Shown here piece by piece: positions 42,283 through 51,415 of a DNA stretch of 64,000 nucleotides. Source of the DNA: Lachnospiraceae bacterium. GTDB taxonomy: Bacteria; Bacillota; Clostridia; Lachnospirales; Lachnospiraceae. Position numbers and translations under genes: made by a program. The DNA is taken from assembly GCA_024403455.1 (NCBI GenBank), contig JAKSRR010000010.1, positions 37,382 to 101,381 on the forward strand. Reading direction: 5' to 3'. Positions within the stretch are counted from its first letter, which is position 1. Every line of letters begins with the position of its first letter. The notes beneath the pieces are model-generated. The model saw nothing but the letters and a program-made list of their open reading frames with translations. It was not told the origin of the DNA and made no database searches.

Positions 42283-43878
42283 TTATACGGTCATGATTTG
42301 CTGGATTTCCGTGGCATGGGTTCCCGCTTCGAAGCTATCCGTTTTACTGCTTCTATAGGGCGGTACAGGCAGGCCATTCACTCCATATAAATCTACTTGC
42401 ACGGGATAATTGGTCCAGAGATATCTTAAGTACTTTGCCAGAGGTACTGCGTCCGAAGATACCACAACACCAGTACCGGAAAGTCTTCCTACAGCAGGAT
42501 AGAACACCTTGTCTTCGCCTGCCAGTTCAAAACCTGAAATAGGCTTATCCCTTCCTATGACATTTCGTACTTCTAGGCCATCACCCAAATCTCGGAAACT
42601 AACCACAGCATTTCTGCCATCAAACTTCACTGCTTCGATGGCCGGTGTACGGCCTTCTACGGACTTCATCATGTGATATACTTCCGTCATAGCAGTTCTA
42701 TACATACGTTCCCCGACAGGTTCTTTATCCTTAGGATGAATATCATTAAATTCTCCCGCATCAATCAAAACAGACATATAGGCATCTTTTACCATTTTGG
42801 ACACTTCTTCCTGGGCTTCTCTGATGAGACACCAATGCTTATAGTCCGGATCATTCTGGTATCGATTTCCGGGAAGCTGACAGAAAATCATAGGAAGTTC
42901 TTCTCCCCAAAGTTCTCTCCAGTCCTGAATCATTCTGCTAAATAGTTTTTTATACATGACTGGTCTGTGATCATCACTCTCTCCTTGATAGAAAAGCCAT
43001 CCTTTCAAGGTGTAAGGCGCGACTCTCTGTAGCATACATTCATACAGACCACCCGGTCTATAGGGATTACGACAATTAATCGGTCCCGGCCAAAGATTCT
43101 TTCCAATCTTTTCCTGCAGCGCATCCCAGGAAATATTCGGCTGCTGCTTGTACACTTCCTGCGATTTTTCAAACCATGCCTTGTCATATGCCTCATATTC
43201 CAAATACTCTTTAATCTGCTCTTCTTCCGATTTATCTTTATTCTTTTCTACATACTCATTCCAATAGATTGCGGTTTCTTTGTCTTCTAAAAGAGCTTCC
43301 TTTCGCATCCATACACTAGCAGAGGTACCTCCCCAGTTACATCCAATGAGTCCTACCGTTACCCCTAATGCTTCAGACAACTTCTTTCCAAACAGATAGC
43401 CTGCTGCAGACCACGCCTTCGCATCTTCCGGTCCAAAAAGACTCCAACTGGTATTTCCCTCATCCTGGAAAAATTTATCATCCATGTATCCATTTTTCTG
43501 CGTATAATAAAATCTTACATTGGGATGATCTTTCTCTAAGTGTTCCTTTCCACCGGTCATGTTCTGCAGTTCAAACTCCATATTAGACTGGCCGCCACAA
43601 AGCCAGACCTCCCCCACGGCAATATCTGTATAAGTTCTGTTTTCTCTATCACCATCAAAGACGGTCATACGAACGCCTATCTGCGCTTTCATAGGATTTA
43701 AAGAAACCACCCAACGCTCATCTTTCACTTCGGCAACTTTTTGTTGCTTTCCCTCTGCGCTTTCTACTTCAACCGTTATAACTCTTCCTTCTTCTCCCCA
43801 TCCAAAGATTTTGCAAGGCTTTCCCTGCTGCAAAACACAATGGTCACTAAAGACAGCTGCTACTTTAAACTTTGCCAT
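42283..43878 (-). CDS. SGNH-type carbohydrate acetylesterase (sialate O-acetylesterase family)
   Basis: 531 residues. SASA-family motifs: LCGGQSNMEFEL (nucleophile Ser in GQSNM), the oxyanion-type FYQGESDDHRP, and the Asp-His pair in FNDIHPKDKEPVG. Jelly-roll-like segments flank the catalytic core (SDHCVLQQGKPCKIFGWG at the N-terminus). It removes acetyl groups from sugars; related enzymes act on sialic acid, xylan or xyloglucan. Start at 43878 chosen for its GGAGAAGGA site; the frame extends to 43953 but would run into the GNAT gene end. No signal peptide, so cytoplasmic, matching the cytoplasmic GH31/GH74 style. Confidence 0.88.
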   Translation of the reverse strand: MAKFKVAAVFSDHCVLQQGKPCKIFGWGEEGRVITVEVESAEGKQQKVAEVKDERWVVSLNPMKAQIGVRMTVFDGDRENRTYTDIAVGEVWLCGGQSNMEFELQNMTGGKEHLEKDHPNVRFYYTQKNGYMDDKFFQDEGNTSWSLFGPEDAKAWSAAGYLFGKKLSEALGVTVGLIGCNWGGTSASVWMRKEALLEDKETAIYWNEYVEKNKDKSEEEQIKEYLEYEAYDKAWFEKSQEVYKQQPNISWDALQEKIGKNLWPGPINCRNPYRPGGLYECMLQRVAPYTLKGWLFYQGESDDHRPVMYKKLFSRMIQDWRELWGEELPMIFCQLPGNRYQNDPDYKHWCLIREAQEEVSKMVKDAYMSVLIDAGEFNDIHPKDKEPVGERMYRTAMTEVYHMMKSVEGRTPAIEAVKFDGRNAVVSFRDLGDGLEVRNVIGRDKPISGFELAGEDKVFYPAVGRLSGTGVVVSSDAVPLAKYLRYLWTNYPVQVDLYGVNGLPVPPYRSSKTDSFEAGTHATEIQQIMTV

Positions 43879-43945
43879 TTTCCTTCTCCCAATATCAAAG
43901 AATGCCTTGTTTACCTTCTCATCATAGCCTATTACCTTCTCTTCT

Positions 43946-44494
43946 TCAATCATTTATAACAAGTTTCAAACCCATTAGTTTTATCATAAATCGGCCACCC
44001 CAAGTGGTTACTAGTTTTTTATAATCTTCTGGAAAGACACGTCCTTTATTCCCCATAATATCAAAGGTAACTTTCGCCTCCATAATATGCCCGGGAAGAT
44101 CATGAAAACCATTTCTCTCATAGAACGATTTCCTTTTTACTCGACACTCATAATTTTCCGCCTTTGGATCCAAAACCTCTCTAGCAAGGAAAAGGTTCTT
44201 CGACTGATATCTATTTTGCAATTCTTTTAATATTTTGCTGCCATACCCACTTCCGCGAAGATCCTTGTTAATTGCGAAATAAAACAGATACGCGTGTTCC
44301 TCGCCTGTAATAACATAGCTCATTCCAACGACCTTTTCCGCTTCAAGAAATACAAGAAATTCTGATGTTCCTTTCTTCTCATTTTTAAGGAGAATTCTCC
44401 ATGGAAATCTCTCTACTTTCGGAAAGGCCTCATAATATAACCTCTTCACGGTATTTCGGTAGTGCAAAGCATCCACCACTCTTTTTATCTCCAT
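43946..44494 (-). CDS. GNAT-family N-acetyltransferase
   Basis: 182 residues. The acetyl-CoA binding core is visible: YLFYFAINKDLRGSGYGSKILKELQ (motif A, R-G-S-G-Y-G). The following segments are shorter and divergent (ECRVKRKSFYERNGFHDLPG). Substrate unknown. Start ATG at 44494 preceded by TTGGGG at 8 bases; an in-frame GTG at 44512 would overlap the TSUP stop (GTGA) and cannot be excluded. End of the long co-directional run from the amino acid transporter. Confidence 0.82.
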   Translation of the reverse strand: MEIKRVVDALHYRNTVKRLYYEAFPKVERFPWRILLKNEKKGTSEFLVFLEAEKVVGMSYVITGEEHAYLFYFAINKDLRGSGYGSKILKELQNRYQSKNLFLAREVLDPKAENYECRVKRKSFYERNGFHDLPGHIMEAKVTFDIMGNKGRVFPEDYKKLVTTWGGRFMIKLMGLKLVIND

Positions 44495-44508
44495 ACATTT
44501 TCCCCAAA

Positions 44509-45219
44509 TCACAAAAACATACTAGCCCCTGCAAGTATAATCAACACATACGTCATCACCAGAAACTTTTTCTGTGATATTTTCCGGAACAGATAATTTC
44601 CAATAGGCATTGAAATTAACAGCGTCGCTGTTCCTACCACCGACCGTATGATATTCACTCTAGTGAAATGTCCTGATACAGCATCATATATTAAGTACAG
44701 CACACCTGTAATGACCCATACCGCATTCATGGTAGCACGAAATGACTTTTTTTCGGGGATTGCGGAAATTGCATAAATAACTAGCATCGTCCCTCCAGAA
44801 AGAAACATACCATGAATAATTCCTGCAATCAATATCACACACGTAAGAACAATTTTAGGAACACTGATCGTTTTCTTCGCAAAGAGTTTAACCAATCCTA
44901 CTATGATCACAAAACCGCCATAAAAGTAAAGAAGATAATCTAATGAAAGTGACCGAATTACAAGTACTCCTATTGCCATACCAATCAGCATGCCCGTAGT
45001 CATCTTAATGGTTTCTTTTTTATTGATATCCTTTCTGGTTTGCACCATAAGTGCAATACAGCCAACCGTCGAGAATGTATTTAATACACATTTCACACTC
45101 TCTAAATCCACCAGACGAATTCCTAAAGGAACTGCAATCATATTTCCACCAAAACCAGCCACAACTTGTAGGATATTAGATACAATAATTACAACCTGCA
45201 GTAAAACTTCTTTAATCAT
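44509..45219 (-). CDS. TSUP (TauE/SafE) family membrane transporter
   Basis: 236 residues with about seven or eight membrane helices (IMVIVSNILQVVAGFGGNMIAVPL-type opening, VGCIALMVQ, YLLYFYGGFVIIVGLV, KIVLTCVILIAGIIHGMFLSGGTMLVIYA). TauE/SafE members export or import sulfite, sulfonates or organic anions. Located 12 bases after the kinase-SDR gene, so presumably it exports a product of the pathway encoded there. GGAAGGAG ribosome site. Confidence 0.88.
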   Translation of the reverse strand: MIKEVLLQVVIIVSNILQVVAGFGGNMIAVPLGIRLVDLESVKCVLNTFSTVGCIALMVQTRKDINKKETIKMTTGMLIGMAIGVLVIRSLSLDYLLYFYGGFVIIVGLVKLFAKKTISVPKIVLTCVILIAGIIHGMFLSGGTMLVIYAISAIPEKKSFRATMNAVWVITGVLYLIYDAVSGHFTRVNIIRSVVGTATLLISMPIGNYLFRKISQKKFLVMTYVLIILAGASMFL

Positions 45220-45231
45220 GAATACTCCTTC

Positions 45232-46992
45232 CTACTGGCAACCCATCACACCAGTCTCCGGAATAATATTCCCACCGTCAATAATAATTTCTTCTCCAGT
45301 AACATATCCTGCATCCTCAGATGCTAGGAAGGATACCATTGCTCCTACATCTTCTTTCGTACCCATTCTTTTTAAAGGAACCTTTTGGGCAATTTCATTA
45401 AGTACCATTTCAGGATCATCCGGATTTGAAATCATTGCATTTCTTTCTACATTGGGCGTCTTCATAAAACCAGGACAAACGGCATTCACTGTAATTCCAT
45501 CCTTCGCATACTCAGAAGCAATAGCTTTTGTGAATCCAAGAAGTGCAGCCTTGGTCGTTGCATAGGCAGCATAGCCAGGATCACACTCAAAAGGTCCCGT
45601 TACAGAGGATATATTAATTATCCTTCCGTACGCTTGCTTTCTCATCGCGGGAATCACCATCTGTGTCATCTTCCATGTTCCAATGATGTTGATTCCTATC
45701 TGCATATTCAAAAGATCATCTGTTGTTTCTTCAAATGAACTAATTTTCGCCACACCGGCATTATTTACCAAAATATGAATTTTTCCATAATCCCTTAGGA
45801 TTTCACTCACAACATTCCTTATTTCATCCGTCTTCGTAATATCACACAGCTTTCCCTCTGCAAGATACCCCATCTTTTTGAGTCTGGACGCTTCCTTTAG
45901 TACACTCTCGCTTCTGCCAAGTAGGATGACTCTTCTTCCCTCCTCGCAGAGTCGTTCTGCCACGCCTAACCCTAATCCCTGCCCGGCTCCTGTTACGACA
46001 GCAACCTTTTCTCTATCTTCTTTCAATATTTTTCTGCAAAGTTCCTCTGTGACAGTAAGGTAATCTTCCCCCACTGTCTTTGCAGTGTCGCTCTCACTAT
46101 GACTGGCCAACCACGCCAATCGCACAAATCTTCGTATCAACAGAAATACCGGTAGCATATCTTTTTCTTTGGCCGAAAGTTTCCTTACCTTTTCATATCC
46201 TGCTACCCACTTTTCTGTCAGTACATCGAGATCCTTCGAGTAGGTCACCAAGCTACACCCAAAATCATATAAATAGTAGCTATATCCCGCATCATCAAAG
46301 TCAATAATCTGTTTCTTTTCTCCATCACAGATAATATTGCAAAAATGTAAATCACAATGTGTCAGGCCAAAGTGTGTTTTTCCTTTTTCAAATTCTCTCA
46401 ATTTTCTTTTGCAGAAGACCTCAACCGCATTAAACAAACCAAATTGTTCTTTTGTTAATCCTTTATAGTCTCTCCATGAGCCCCAAATTCCATCGCCGTC
46501 ATCACCAAAATAATTCTTCTCGTCCCAAATGGTACGTTTCAGTTTTTTTCCCTTACGGTTCATGGACTGTTTATGCATTTTCGCTGTCATCTCGCCAAGA
46601 TCCAAAATAGCCTGTTCTAAATCCTCTCCTTCTAAGGCACCGAGCAGATTACCATTCAAAAAGGAAATCACAGAAACATATGCATTCTGTCCATCAGGAA
46701 GCCCCATCTCCTGAAGAAGTCCTCCATCTTTTCCTGGAAATACCTTAGGAAGCAGTAGGTCTGTTTCTTCCTGAAGTTCTTTCATCCAAATTATCTCTCC
46801 CAAAATTTCTTCCGATGTGTGATAACCGGGCCTATGCACACGAAAAACAACAGGCGCTTTTCCTGAGGGAAAAGTAATCTTAAATATAATATTTTCCGAG
46901 TATTTAATTAGCGACACGTCATAGGCTTCTTCTACCCCATATAATTTTCCGTAGTATTTTTGCACACAGGCAAGAATCTGTTCTTTCTCCAT
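45232..46992 (-). CDS. APH-type kinase fused to short-chain dehydrogenase
   Basis: 586 residues, two complete enzymes in one chain. Residues ~1-335: aminoglycoside phosphotransferase / choline kinase fold of the COG2334 type (YSENIIFKITF, VFRVHRPGYHTSEEI, catalytic HCDLHFCN, metal site IIDFDDAG). Residues ~340-586: classical SDR (VVTGAGQGLGLG nucleotide loop, NNAGVAKI, catalytic Ser in NISSV and YAAYATTKAALLGF, C-terminal VTGEEIIIDGG). The COG2334 group includes hydroxylysine kinase, whose product is cleaved by a class III PLP phospholyase; such a PLP enzyme is encoded just upstream. Start 46992 has AGGAGG 7 bases upstream; an upstream extension to 47049 overlaps a hairpin. Confidence 0.9.
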   Translation of the reverse strand: MEKEQILACVQKYYGKLYGVEEAYDVSLIKYSENIIFKITFPSGKAPVVFRVHRPGYHTSEEILGEIIWMKELQEETDLLLPKVFPGKDGGLLQEMGLPDGQNAYVSVISFLNGNLLGALEGEDLEQAILDLGEMTAKMHKQSMNRKGKKLKRTIWDEKNYFGDDGDGIWGSWRDYKGLTKEQFGLFNAVEVFCKRKLREFEKGKTHFGLTHCDLHFCNIICDGEKKQIIDFDDAGYSYYLYDFGCSLVTYSKDLDVLTEKWVAGYEKVRKLSAKEKDMLPVFLLIRRFVRLAWLASHSESDTAKTVGEDYLTVTEELCRKILKEDREKVAVVTGAGQGLGLGVAERLCEEGRRVILLGRSESVLKEASRLKKMGYLAEGKLCDITKTDEIRNVVSEILRDYGKIHILVNNAGVAKISSFEETTDDLLNMQIGINIIGTWKMTQMVIPAMRKQAYGRIINISSVTGPFECDPGYAAYATTKAALLGFTKAIASEYAKDGITVNAVCPGFMKTPNVERNAMISNPDDPEMVLNEIAQKVPLKRMGTKEDVGAMVSFLASEDAGYVTGEEIIIDGGNIIPETGVMGCQ

Positions 46993-47011
46993 AACCAGCC
47001 TCCTAAAATAC

Positions 47012-47041
47012 AAAAGGGGCCTACCATACGTAAGCCCCTTT
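47012..47041 (-). terminator. Intercistronic hairpin before the kinase-SDR gene
   Basis: AAAGGGGC / GCCCCTTT stem with a 12-base loop; minus-strand continuation TTGTATTTTAGGAGG. It lies between the aminotransferase stop and the ribosome site of the next gene. The 5' arm begins GCAAAGGGGC. Confidence 0.75.
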
Positions 47042-47054
47042 GCTTCCAAATAAA

Positions 47055-48314
47055 CTATTTATTCTTACATGCAACAGCAATTCCCTTGTCCATCTTCTCA
47101 AACAATTCATCCATAAAGGAATCATCACAAAGAAGTCCTAGTTTTAACTGAAGTGTCTCAGGATGTAGTCTAGAATTATGACTCCATACACCCGCATCAA
47201 AGAGCGGCTTGCATATTTCATATCCAGCATCTTTCACGGCAAAGTTAATTCCCATGATGACACCTCTTTGCGTATAACCTGTAAGGAATCCGTCATATTT
47301 CTCTCTCAACGCATCTACTCTTTCCGTAAGGATCTTTGTATTTTTATTAATATTTGCAATAGTGCTTTCTCTGGTTGTAATTTCTAGAACTTTCATTGCT
47401 ACTGCACATCCAAGCTCAGATCCACCGCAGGTACTTCCATGCATTCTACCAATATCAAACATCCAAGAGGCGGCTTTTCTATTCATCATCGTCGCAGAAA
47501 TCGGATAAACACCGCCAGAAAATCCCTTTGCGGAAACAATCATATCCGGAACAAATCCCTCATGTTCAAAACACCACATTTTCCCTGTTCGATATAAACC
47601 TGTCTGCACTTCATCCGCAATATACAAAGCACCATACTTTTCACACAGTGCTTTCACACTCTTTAAATACCCCGGGTTAGGAATTGGGAATCCATAAGTT
47701 GCCAGAAGGGATTCTATAATAACGCATGCTGTGTCTTCTTTCTTTAGTTCAGCTTCCATCGCATCTAAATCATTTAACGGAACCTGTACAAAACAGTCCT
47801 TCTCTCCCTCGCATAAGAATGGATCCTTGAATCTGGCATCCCCTGTGGAAACGGACAACCCTGTGTGACCGTGATAGCATCCCGCAATAGAAATAACTTT
47901 CTTACGTTTGGTATAGTATCTAGCACTCTTGATTGCTACGTCCACTGCTTCTCCACCACAAGTAGAAAAGCAAACATAATCAATACCATCCGGACACAGA
48001 CCTGATAGCTGCTCTGCCAAAAGCGCCTTTGTAATACCAGTAAAATGATGATTTCCCACATCCAGTTCCTGTGCAGCATCACAAAGTGCCTGAACAACCT
48101 CAGGATTTCGATGGCCAAGATTATAAACACCACCATTTAAATGAATATTCAAAAACTTTCTTCCATCAAGATCCCAAAAATAGTATCCTTCTCTCTTACC
48201 AATGACTAGGGCCATATCGCGATCTATCCACTCCTGTGTCTTGGATGGATTCCAATACTTTATGCTCTTTTCTAAAATACTTTCTTTTGTAATTTCACTA
48301 TTATCAATAAACAT
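47055..48314 (-). CDS. Class III PLP-dependent aminotransferase / phospholyase-like enzyme
   Basis: 419 residues. Fold-type I motifs: FLNIHLNGGVYNLGHRNPEVV, CFSTCGGEAVDVAIKSAR, AGCYHGHTG, ADEVQTGLYRTGKMW, and the PLP lysine in VSAKGFSGGVYPISA. Its residues around the active site differ from typical 4-aminobutyrate or acetylornithine enzymes (for example HGSTCGGSELGCAVA instead of HGTTFGGHP). Enzymes of this class next to a COG2334 kinase can act as phospholyases (ethanolamine phosphate, phosphohydroxylysine) rather than transaminases. Starts 12 bases after the AraC regulator gene. Confidence 0.9.
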   Translation of the reverse strand: MFIDNSEITKESILEKSIKYWNPSKTQEWIDRDMALVIGKREGYYFWDLDGRKFLNIHLNGGVYNLGHRNPEVVQALCDAAQELDVGNHHFTGITKALLAEQLSGLCPDGIDYVCFSTCGGEAVDVAIKSARYYTKRKKVISIAGCYHGHTGLSVSTGDARFKDPFLCEGEKDCFVQVPLNDLDAMEAELKKEDTACVIIESLLATYGFPIPNPGYLKSVKALCEKYGALYIADEVQTGLYRTGKMWCFEHEGFVPDMIVSAKGFSGGVYPISATMMNRKAASWMFDIGRMHGSTCGGSELGCAVAMKVLEITTRESTIANINKNTKILTERVDALREKYDGFLTGYTQRGVIMGINFAVKDAGYEICKPLFDAGVWSHNSRLHPETLQLKLGLLCDDSFMDELFEKMDKGIAVACKNK

Positions 48315-48326
48315 TTTGCTATCCTC

Positions 48327-49085
48327 CTAAACAATCATTAATGTGTCCATGTTCTTTCTGAATCCGGCAGGGGTTAATGATGTATACTTTTTAAATTCTT
48401 TTATAAAATGAGACTGATCATAATATCCAAGTTTCTCATATACATCCTCCTCGTTCCCTTTCTCCAGATAACTCACTGCTTTTTGAATTTTAATAATCGT
48501 TGCAAAACGCTTCATAGTTATCCCAATCGCTACATGAAAGACACGATCTAAGTATTTTTGGCTATACATCATTTCCGTTGCCACATCTTTGATTTCTATG
48601 GCTCCTCTTGCTTCCATGAGATGCTGCGTAATAGCCAGAACTGTTTCATGATGTGCCAATATATGATCGTGATTAGAAAATTCAGATACAAAGATTTCTA
48701 CTCTTTTCTCGAAATCTTTTTCCTTTTCTAAAATTCTGGAAAACTCTCTCATTGCTATACTTTTTTCGATTGGCGAAACTCTCTCAATCAACTCTCCTGG
48801 AGACAGACCCATACATGCTGGAATAACGCCAGGTTCAAATTTAATTCCAAAAGTCTCCTCCTTTTCACTAGCATTTGAGATATGGCTGGATAAAAACGTA
48901 CCACAAAAGTAAGGTTCGTAATGCTCCCCTTCCTTTACAAACTGGATATCAACACAGGCATCTGGAATCGCCATAACTTCCTTTGTTGGATTAGTGAACT
49001 GGTAGAATTTTGCAATTATTCTCCCGTCCACTCTCTTTTCCTGATATCCATGTTCTTTTTCAATTAGATACGTTCTAATATGCAT
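48327..49085 (-). CDS. AraC-family transcriptional regulator
   Basis: 252 residues. The C-terminal ~100 residues form the double helix-turn-helix (IEIKDVATEMMYSQKYLDRVF, then LGYYDQSHFIKEFKKYTSLTPAGFRKN). The N-terminal part (PDACVDIQFVKEG, FGIKFEPGVIPA) is the ligand/cupin-like DUF6597-type sensor found in short AraC regulators. Placed inside the transporter-catabolism run, it is the likely activator of this island. Gap of 15 bases from the cytidylate-kinase-like gene. Confidence 0.92.
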   Translation of the reverse strand: MHIRTYLIEKEHGYQEKRVDGRIIAKFYQFTNPTKEVMAIPDACVDIQFVKEGEHYEPYFCGTFLSSHISNASEKEETFGIKFEPGVIPACMGLSPGELIERVSPIEKSIAMREFSRILEKEKDFEKRVEIFVSEFSNHDHILAHHETVLAITQHLMEARGAIEIKDVATEMMYSQKYLDRVFHVAIGITMKRFATIIKIQKAVSYLEKGNEEDVYEKLGYYDQSHFIKEFKKYTSLTPAGFRKNMDTLMIV

Positions 49086-49100
49086 AGGGTGATTTCCTTT

Positions 49101-49766
49101 TTATTCAATAACCTTCGGCTCTCTCGTAGGTGTGATTACAAAATCTGGATATTTAATTTTAATGTAATCCTCTACCAGCTTTACTGCTCCATCAAATCCA
49201 ACCCTGTCTGTATTAATGGTAAGATCGTAGTTCACAGGATTTGTCCAATAATTTCCTCCCGTATAGTAAGAATAGTATTCCGCTCTATACTTATCTGTTG
49301 CAGTAATACTTCTCGCTGCCGTTTCCTCATTGACTCCCATACGATTCATAATTTCATTCAAACAGTACTTTCTTGGCGCTTCAATATAAATGCTGATTAC
49401 ACCAGGACGATCCTTTAAGATCCAGTCTGCACATTTACCAACAATGACACAGGATTCCGTATCAGCAAGCTGTTCAATAATCTCTTTTTGATACTGGAAA
49501 AGCTGATCATCAGATACAAACTTCTCTTCCGGCTTTGGTGTCCTTTGCCTCGGAAGACCCTTTAAGAAAGAAGAAATCTTGCTCTTCTGTCTCATCTTTT
49601 CATTCACTTCACGAAACATCTCCTCATCAAGACCTGCCATCTGTGATGCTAATACTAAAATTCGATTCTCATAACAATTGATATTTAAATCATGCGCAAT
49701 CTTTGATGCAATCCGCTTCCCGCCGCTTCCAAAACCTCTAGCAACTGTAATCACTAAGTTTTTCAT
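49101..49766 (-). CDS. Cytidylate kinase-like family protein
   Basis: 221 residues. N-terminal P-loop-like ITVARGFGSGGKRIASKIA, then a helical region, SCVIVGKCADWIL, APRKYCLNEIMNRMG and terminal NYDLTINTDRVGFDGAVKLVEDYI, all typical of the cytidylate-kinase-like family common in Clostridia. The family's substrate is not established; it need not be CMP. It is odd to find it embedded between a transport ATPase and an AraC regulator. Start at 49766: AAGGAGG lies 9 bases upstream, whereas the ATG at 49775 abuts the site. Confidence 0.88.
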   Translation of the reverse strand: MKNLVITVARGFGSGGKRIASKIAHDLNINCYENRILVLASQMAGLDEEMFREVNEKMRQKSKISSFLKGLPRQRTPKPEEKFVSDDQLFQYQKEIIEQLADTESCVIVGKCADWILKDRPGVISIYIEAPRKYCLNEIMNRMGVNEETAARSITATDKYRAEYYSYYTGGNYWTNPVNYDLTINTDRVGFDGAVKLVEDYIKIKYPDFVITPTREPKVIE

Positions 49767-49780
49767 TATCTTCATCCTCC

Positions 49781-50530
49781 TTAACTAACCTTTGCTTCCA
49801 TATATCTGTGCAGGAATTCTTTGGTTCTCTCATTCTTCGGATGATTAAATAGAATCTCCGGACTCTCATCTTCTACAACATATCCGTTGTCCATAAAGAT
49901 GGTTCTTGTTGATACATTTTTGGCAAACTCCATCTCATGGGTTACTATAATCATCGTGAGCCCTTGACTTGCCAATGATTTCATAACACTTAGTACTTCA
50001 CCAACCATCTCCGGATCTAACGCAGAAGTCGGTTCATCAAACAGAAGCACTTCTGGATTCATGCATAATCCTCTCGCAATTGCAACACGCTGCTTTTGTC
50101 CGCCAGAAAGCTGCGAAGGTCTAGCGTTAATATAAGGTGCCATACCAACTTCCTTAAGATGCGTGATAGCCCTTGTCCTTGCCTCTTCCTTTGAGAGATG
50201 GAGTACTTTTCTAACACCAAACATACAGTTCTCTAACACATTCATATTGTCAAATAAGTTAAATGACTGAAACACCATACCTACACAGGAGCGATATTTT
50301 GTCAGTGATTTCTGTGTATTCTTTACAACTTCATTATGGAAAAGAATATCTCCTGAAGTCGGGGTTTCCAAATGATTAATGCACCGAAGAAGCGTCGATT
50401 TTCCAGATCCCGAAGATCCAATGATGCAGATCACCTCCCCCTTTTCTACAGAGAAATCAATCTTTTTTAATACCTCATGATCACCAAAAGTTTTTACTAG
50501 GTTTTTTACGTCAATAATTTTCTCGCCCAT
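49781..50530 (-). CDS. Polar amino acid ABC transporter ATP-binding protein
   Basis: 249 residues of the GlnQ type: Walker [25 protein letters not shown], signature [15 protein letters not shown], Walker [14 protein letters not shown], and H-loop IIVTHEM. Start at 50530 ([10 protein letters not shown]) supported by AAAGGAG at 8 bases; the frame runs on to 50620 but overlaps the permease gene. Part of the SBP-permease-ATPase transporter of the island. Confidence 0.94.
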   Translation of the reverse strand: MGEKIIDVKNLVKTFGDHEVLKKIDFSVEKGEVICIIGSSGSGKSTLLRCINHLETPTSGDILFHNEVVKNTQKSLTKYRSCVGMVFQSFNLFDNMNVLENCMFGVRKVLHLSKEEARTRAITHLKEVGMAPYINARPSQLSGGQKQRVAIARGLCMNPEVLLFDEPTSALDPEMVGEVLSVMKSLASQGLTMIIVTHEMEFAKNVSTRTIFMDNGYVVEDESPEILFNHPKNERTKEFLHRYMEAKVS

Positions 50531-50546
50531 GATGATTTCTCCTTTC

Positions 50547-51326
50547 CTAATCTCCAGTAATATATTCTGTCGCAAGTTCATAATCTTTTCTTCCCTTTGT
50601 TTTCTTTTCCACAAAAGCAAGAATTCTATTGATTACAAAGCAAAGAACAAGATAGATGATCGCAATAACCATATAAGATTCATAGTATTTATAATATGCA
50701 CCACCTGCTGTCTTTGCCATCAAGAATAATTCGGACACGCCAATGACGTTTAATACGGATGTCATCTTCAAATTACTCAAGAACGTATTTCCCATTTCCG
50801 GAATGACATTCTTGATAGCTTGAGGAAGAATAATTGTCATCATTGCGCCAAAATGGCTCATTCCCATGGCAAGAGCACCTTCTTCCTGCCCTTTATCAAT
50901 AGAGTTAATACCTGCTCTAACCGTTTCACCCATATAAGCTCCAGTATTTAATACAATGACTAATATACCGGCCATAACGGAAGAAATCATGACATCATTC
51001 TGTCTTAGTCCATAGTAAATAACCATACCTTGAACAATCATAGGTGTATCTCTAAATATTTCAGAGTAGATTGCAACAATCCACTTTAGGATATGAAGCA
51101 GCACTTTCTTTATGGGATTGTCCTCCTTGTGAATCACAATAGTATTGGTAATTCCAACTAAAAATCCCAGAATAAATCCTATGATTGTTCCTATCACAGC
51201 CACATAGAAGGTAGTCCATGTAGCCGACAAAAACATTCCTGAATATTTCTTTAATAAGAACGCACACCATGCAAAAAGCGATCCTTCTGCACCAGGCGTA
51301 CTGGAAAGCAATAATCCGTATTCCAT
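50547..51326 (-). CDS. Polar amino acid ABC transporter permease
   Basis: 259 residues with about five membrane helices. The pattern [67 protein letters not shown] (EAA coupling loop) and [17 protein letters not shown] is that of GlnP/HisM permeases. A loop between helix 1 and 2 is enlarged ([20 protein letters not shown]). AGGAGG ribosome site; preceded by a terminator-like hairpin. Confidence 0.94.
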   Translation of the reverse strand: MEYGLLLSSTPGAEGSLFAWCAFLLKKYSGMFLSATWTTFYVAVIGTIIGFILGFLVGITNTIVIHKEDNPIKKVLLHILKWIVAIYSEIFRDTPMIVQGMVIYYGLRQNDVMISSVMAGILVIVLNTGAYMGETVRAGINSIDKGQEEGALAMGMSHFGAMMTIILPQAIKNVIPEMGNTFLSNLKMTSVLNVIGVSELFLMAKTAGGAYYKYYESYMVIAIIYLVLCFVINRILAFVEKKTKGRKDYELATEYITGD

Positions 51327-51352
51327 AACTGTTCCTCCTGTTTTTTCAATAG

Positions 51353-51393
51353 AAAAACCCAGACAAGCGTCAGGGACATCTTTGTCTGGGTTT
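51353..51393 (-). terminator. Terminator between SBP and permease of the island transporter
   Basis: Perfect 12-bp stem AAACCCAGACAA / TTGTCTGGGTTT with a 15-base loop, followed by TTTCTATTG on the minus strand. It contains CAAAGATG at the end of its 5' arm. Confidence 0.9.
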
Positions 51394-51415
51394 CATCAAT
51401 TGTTAAATAAGCAAG

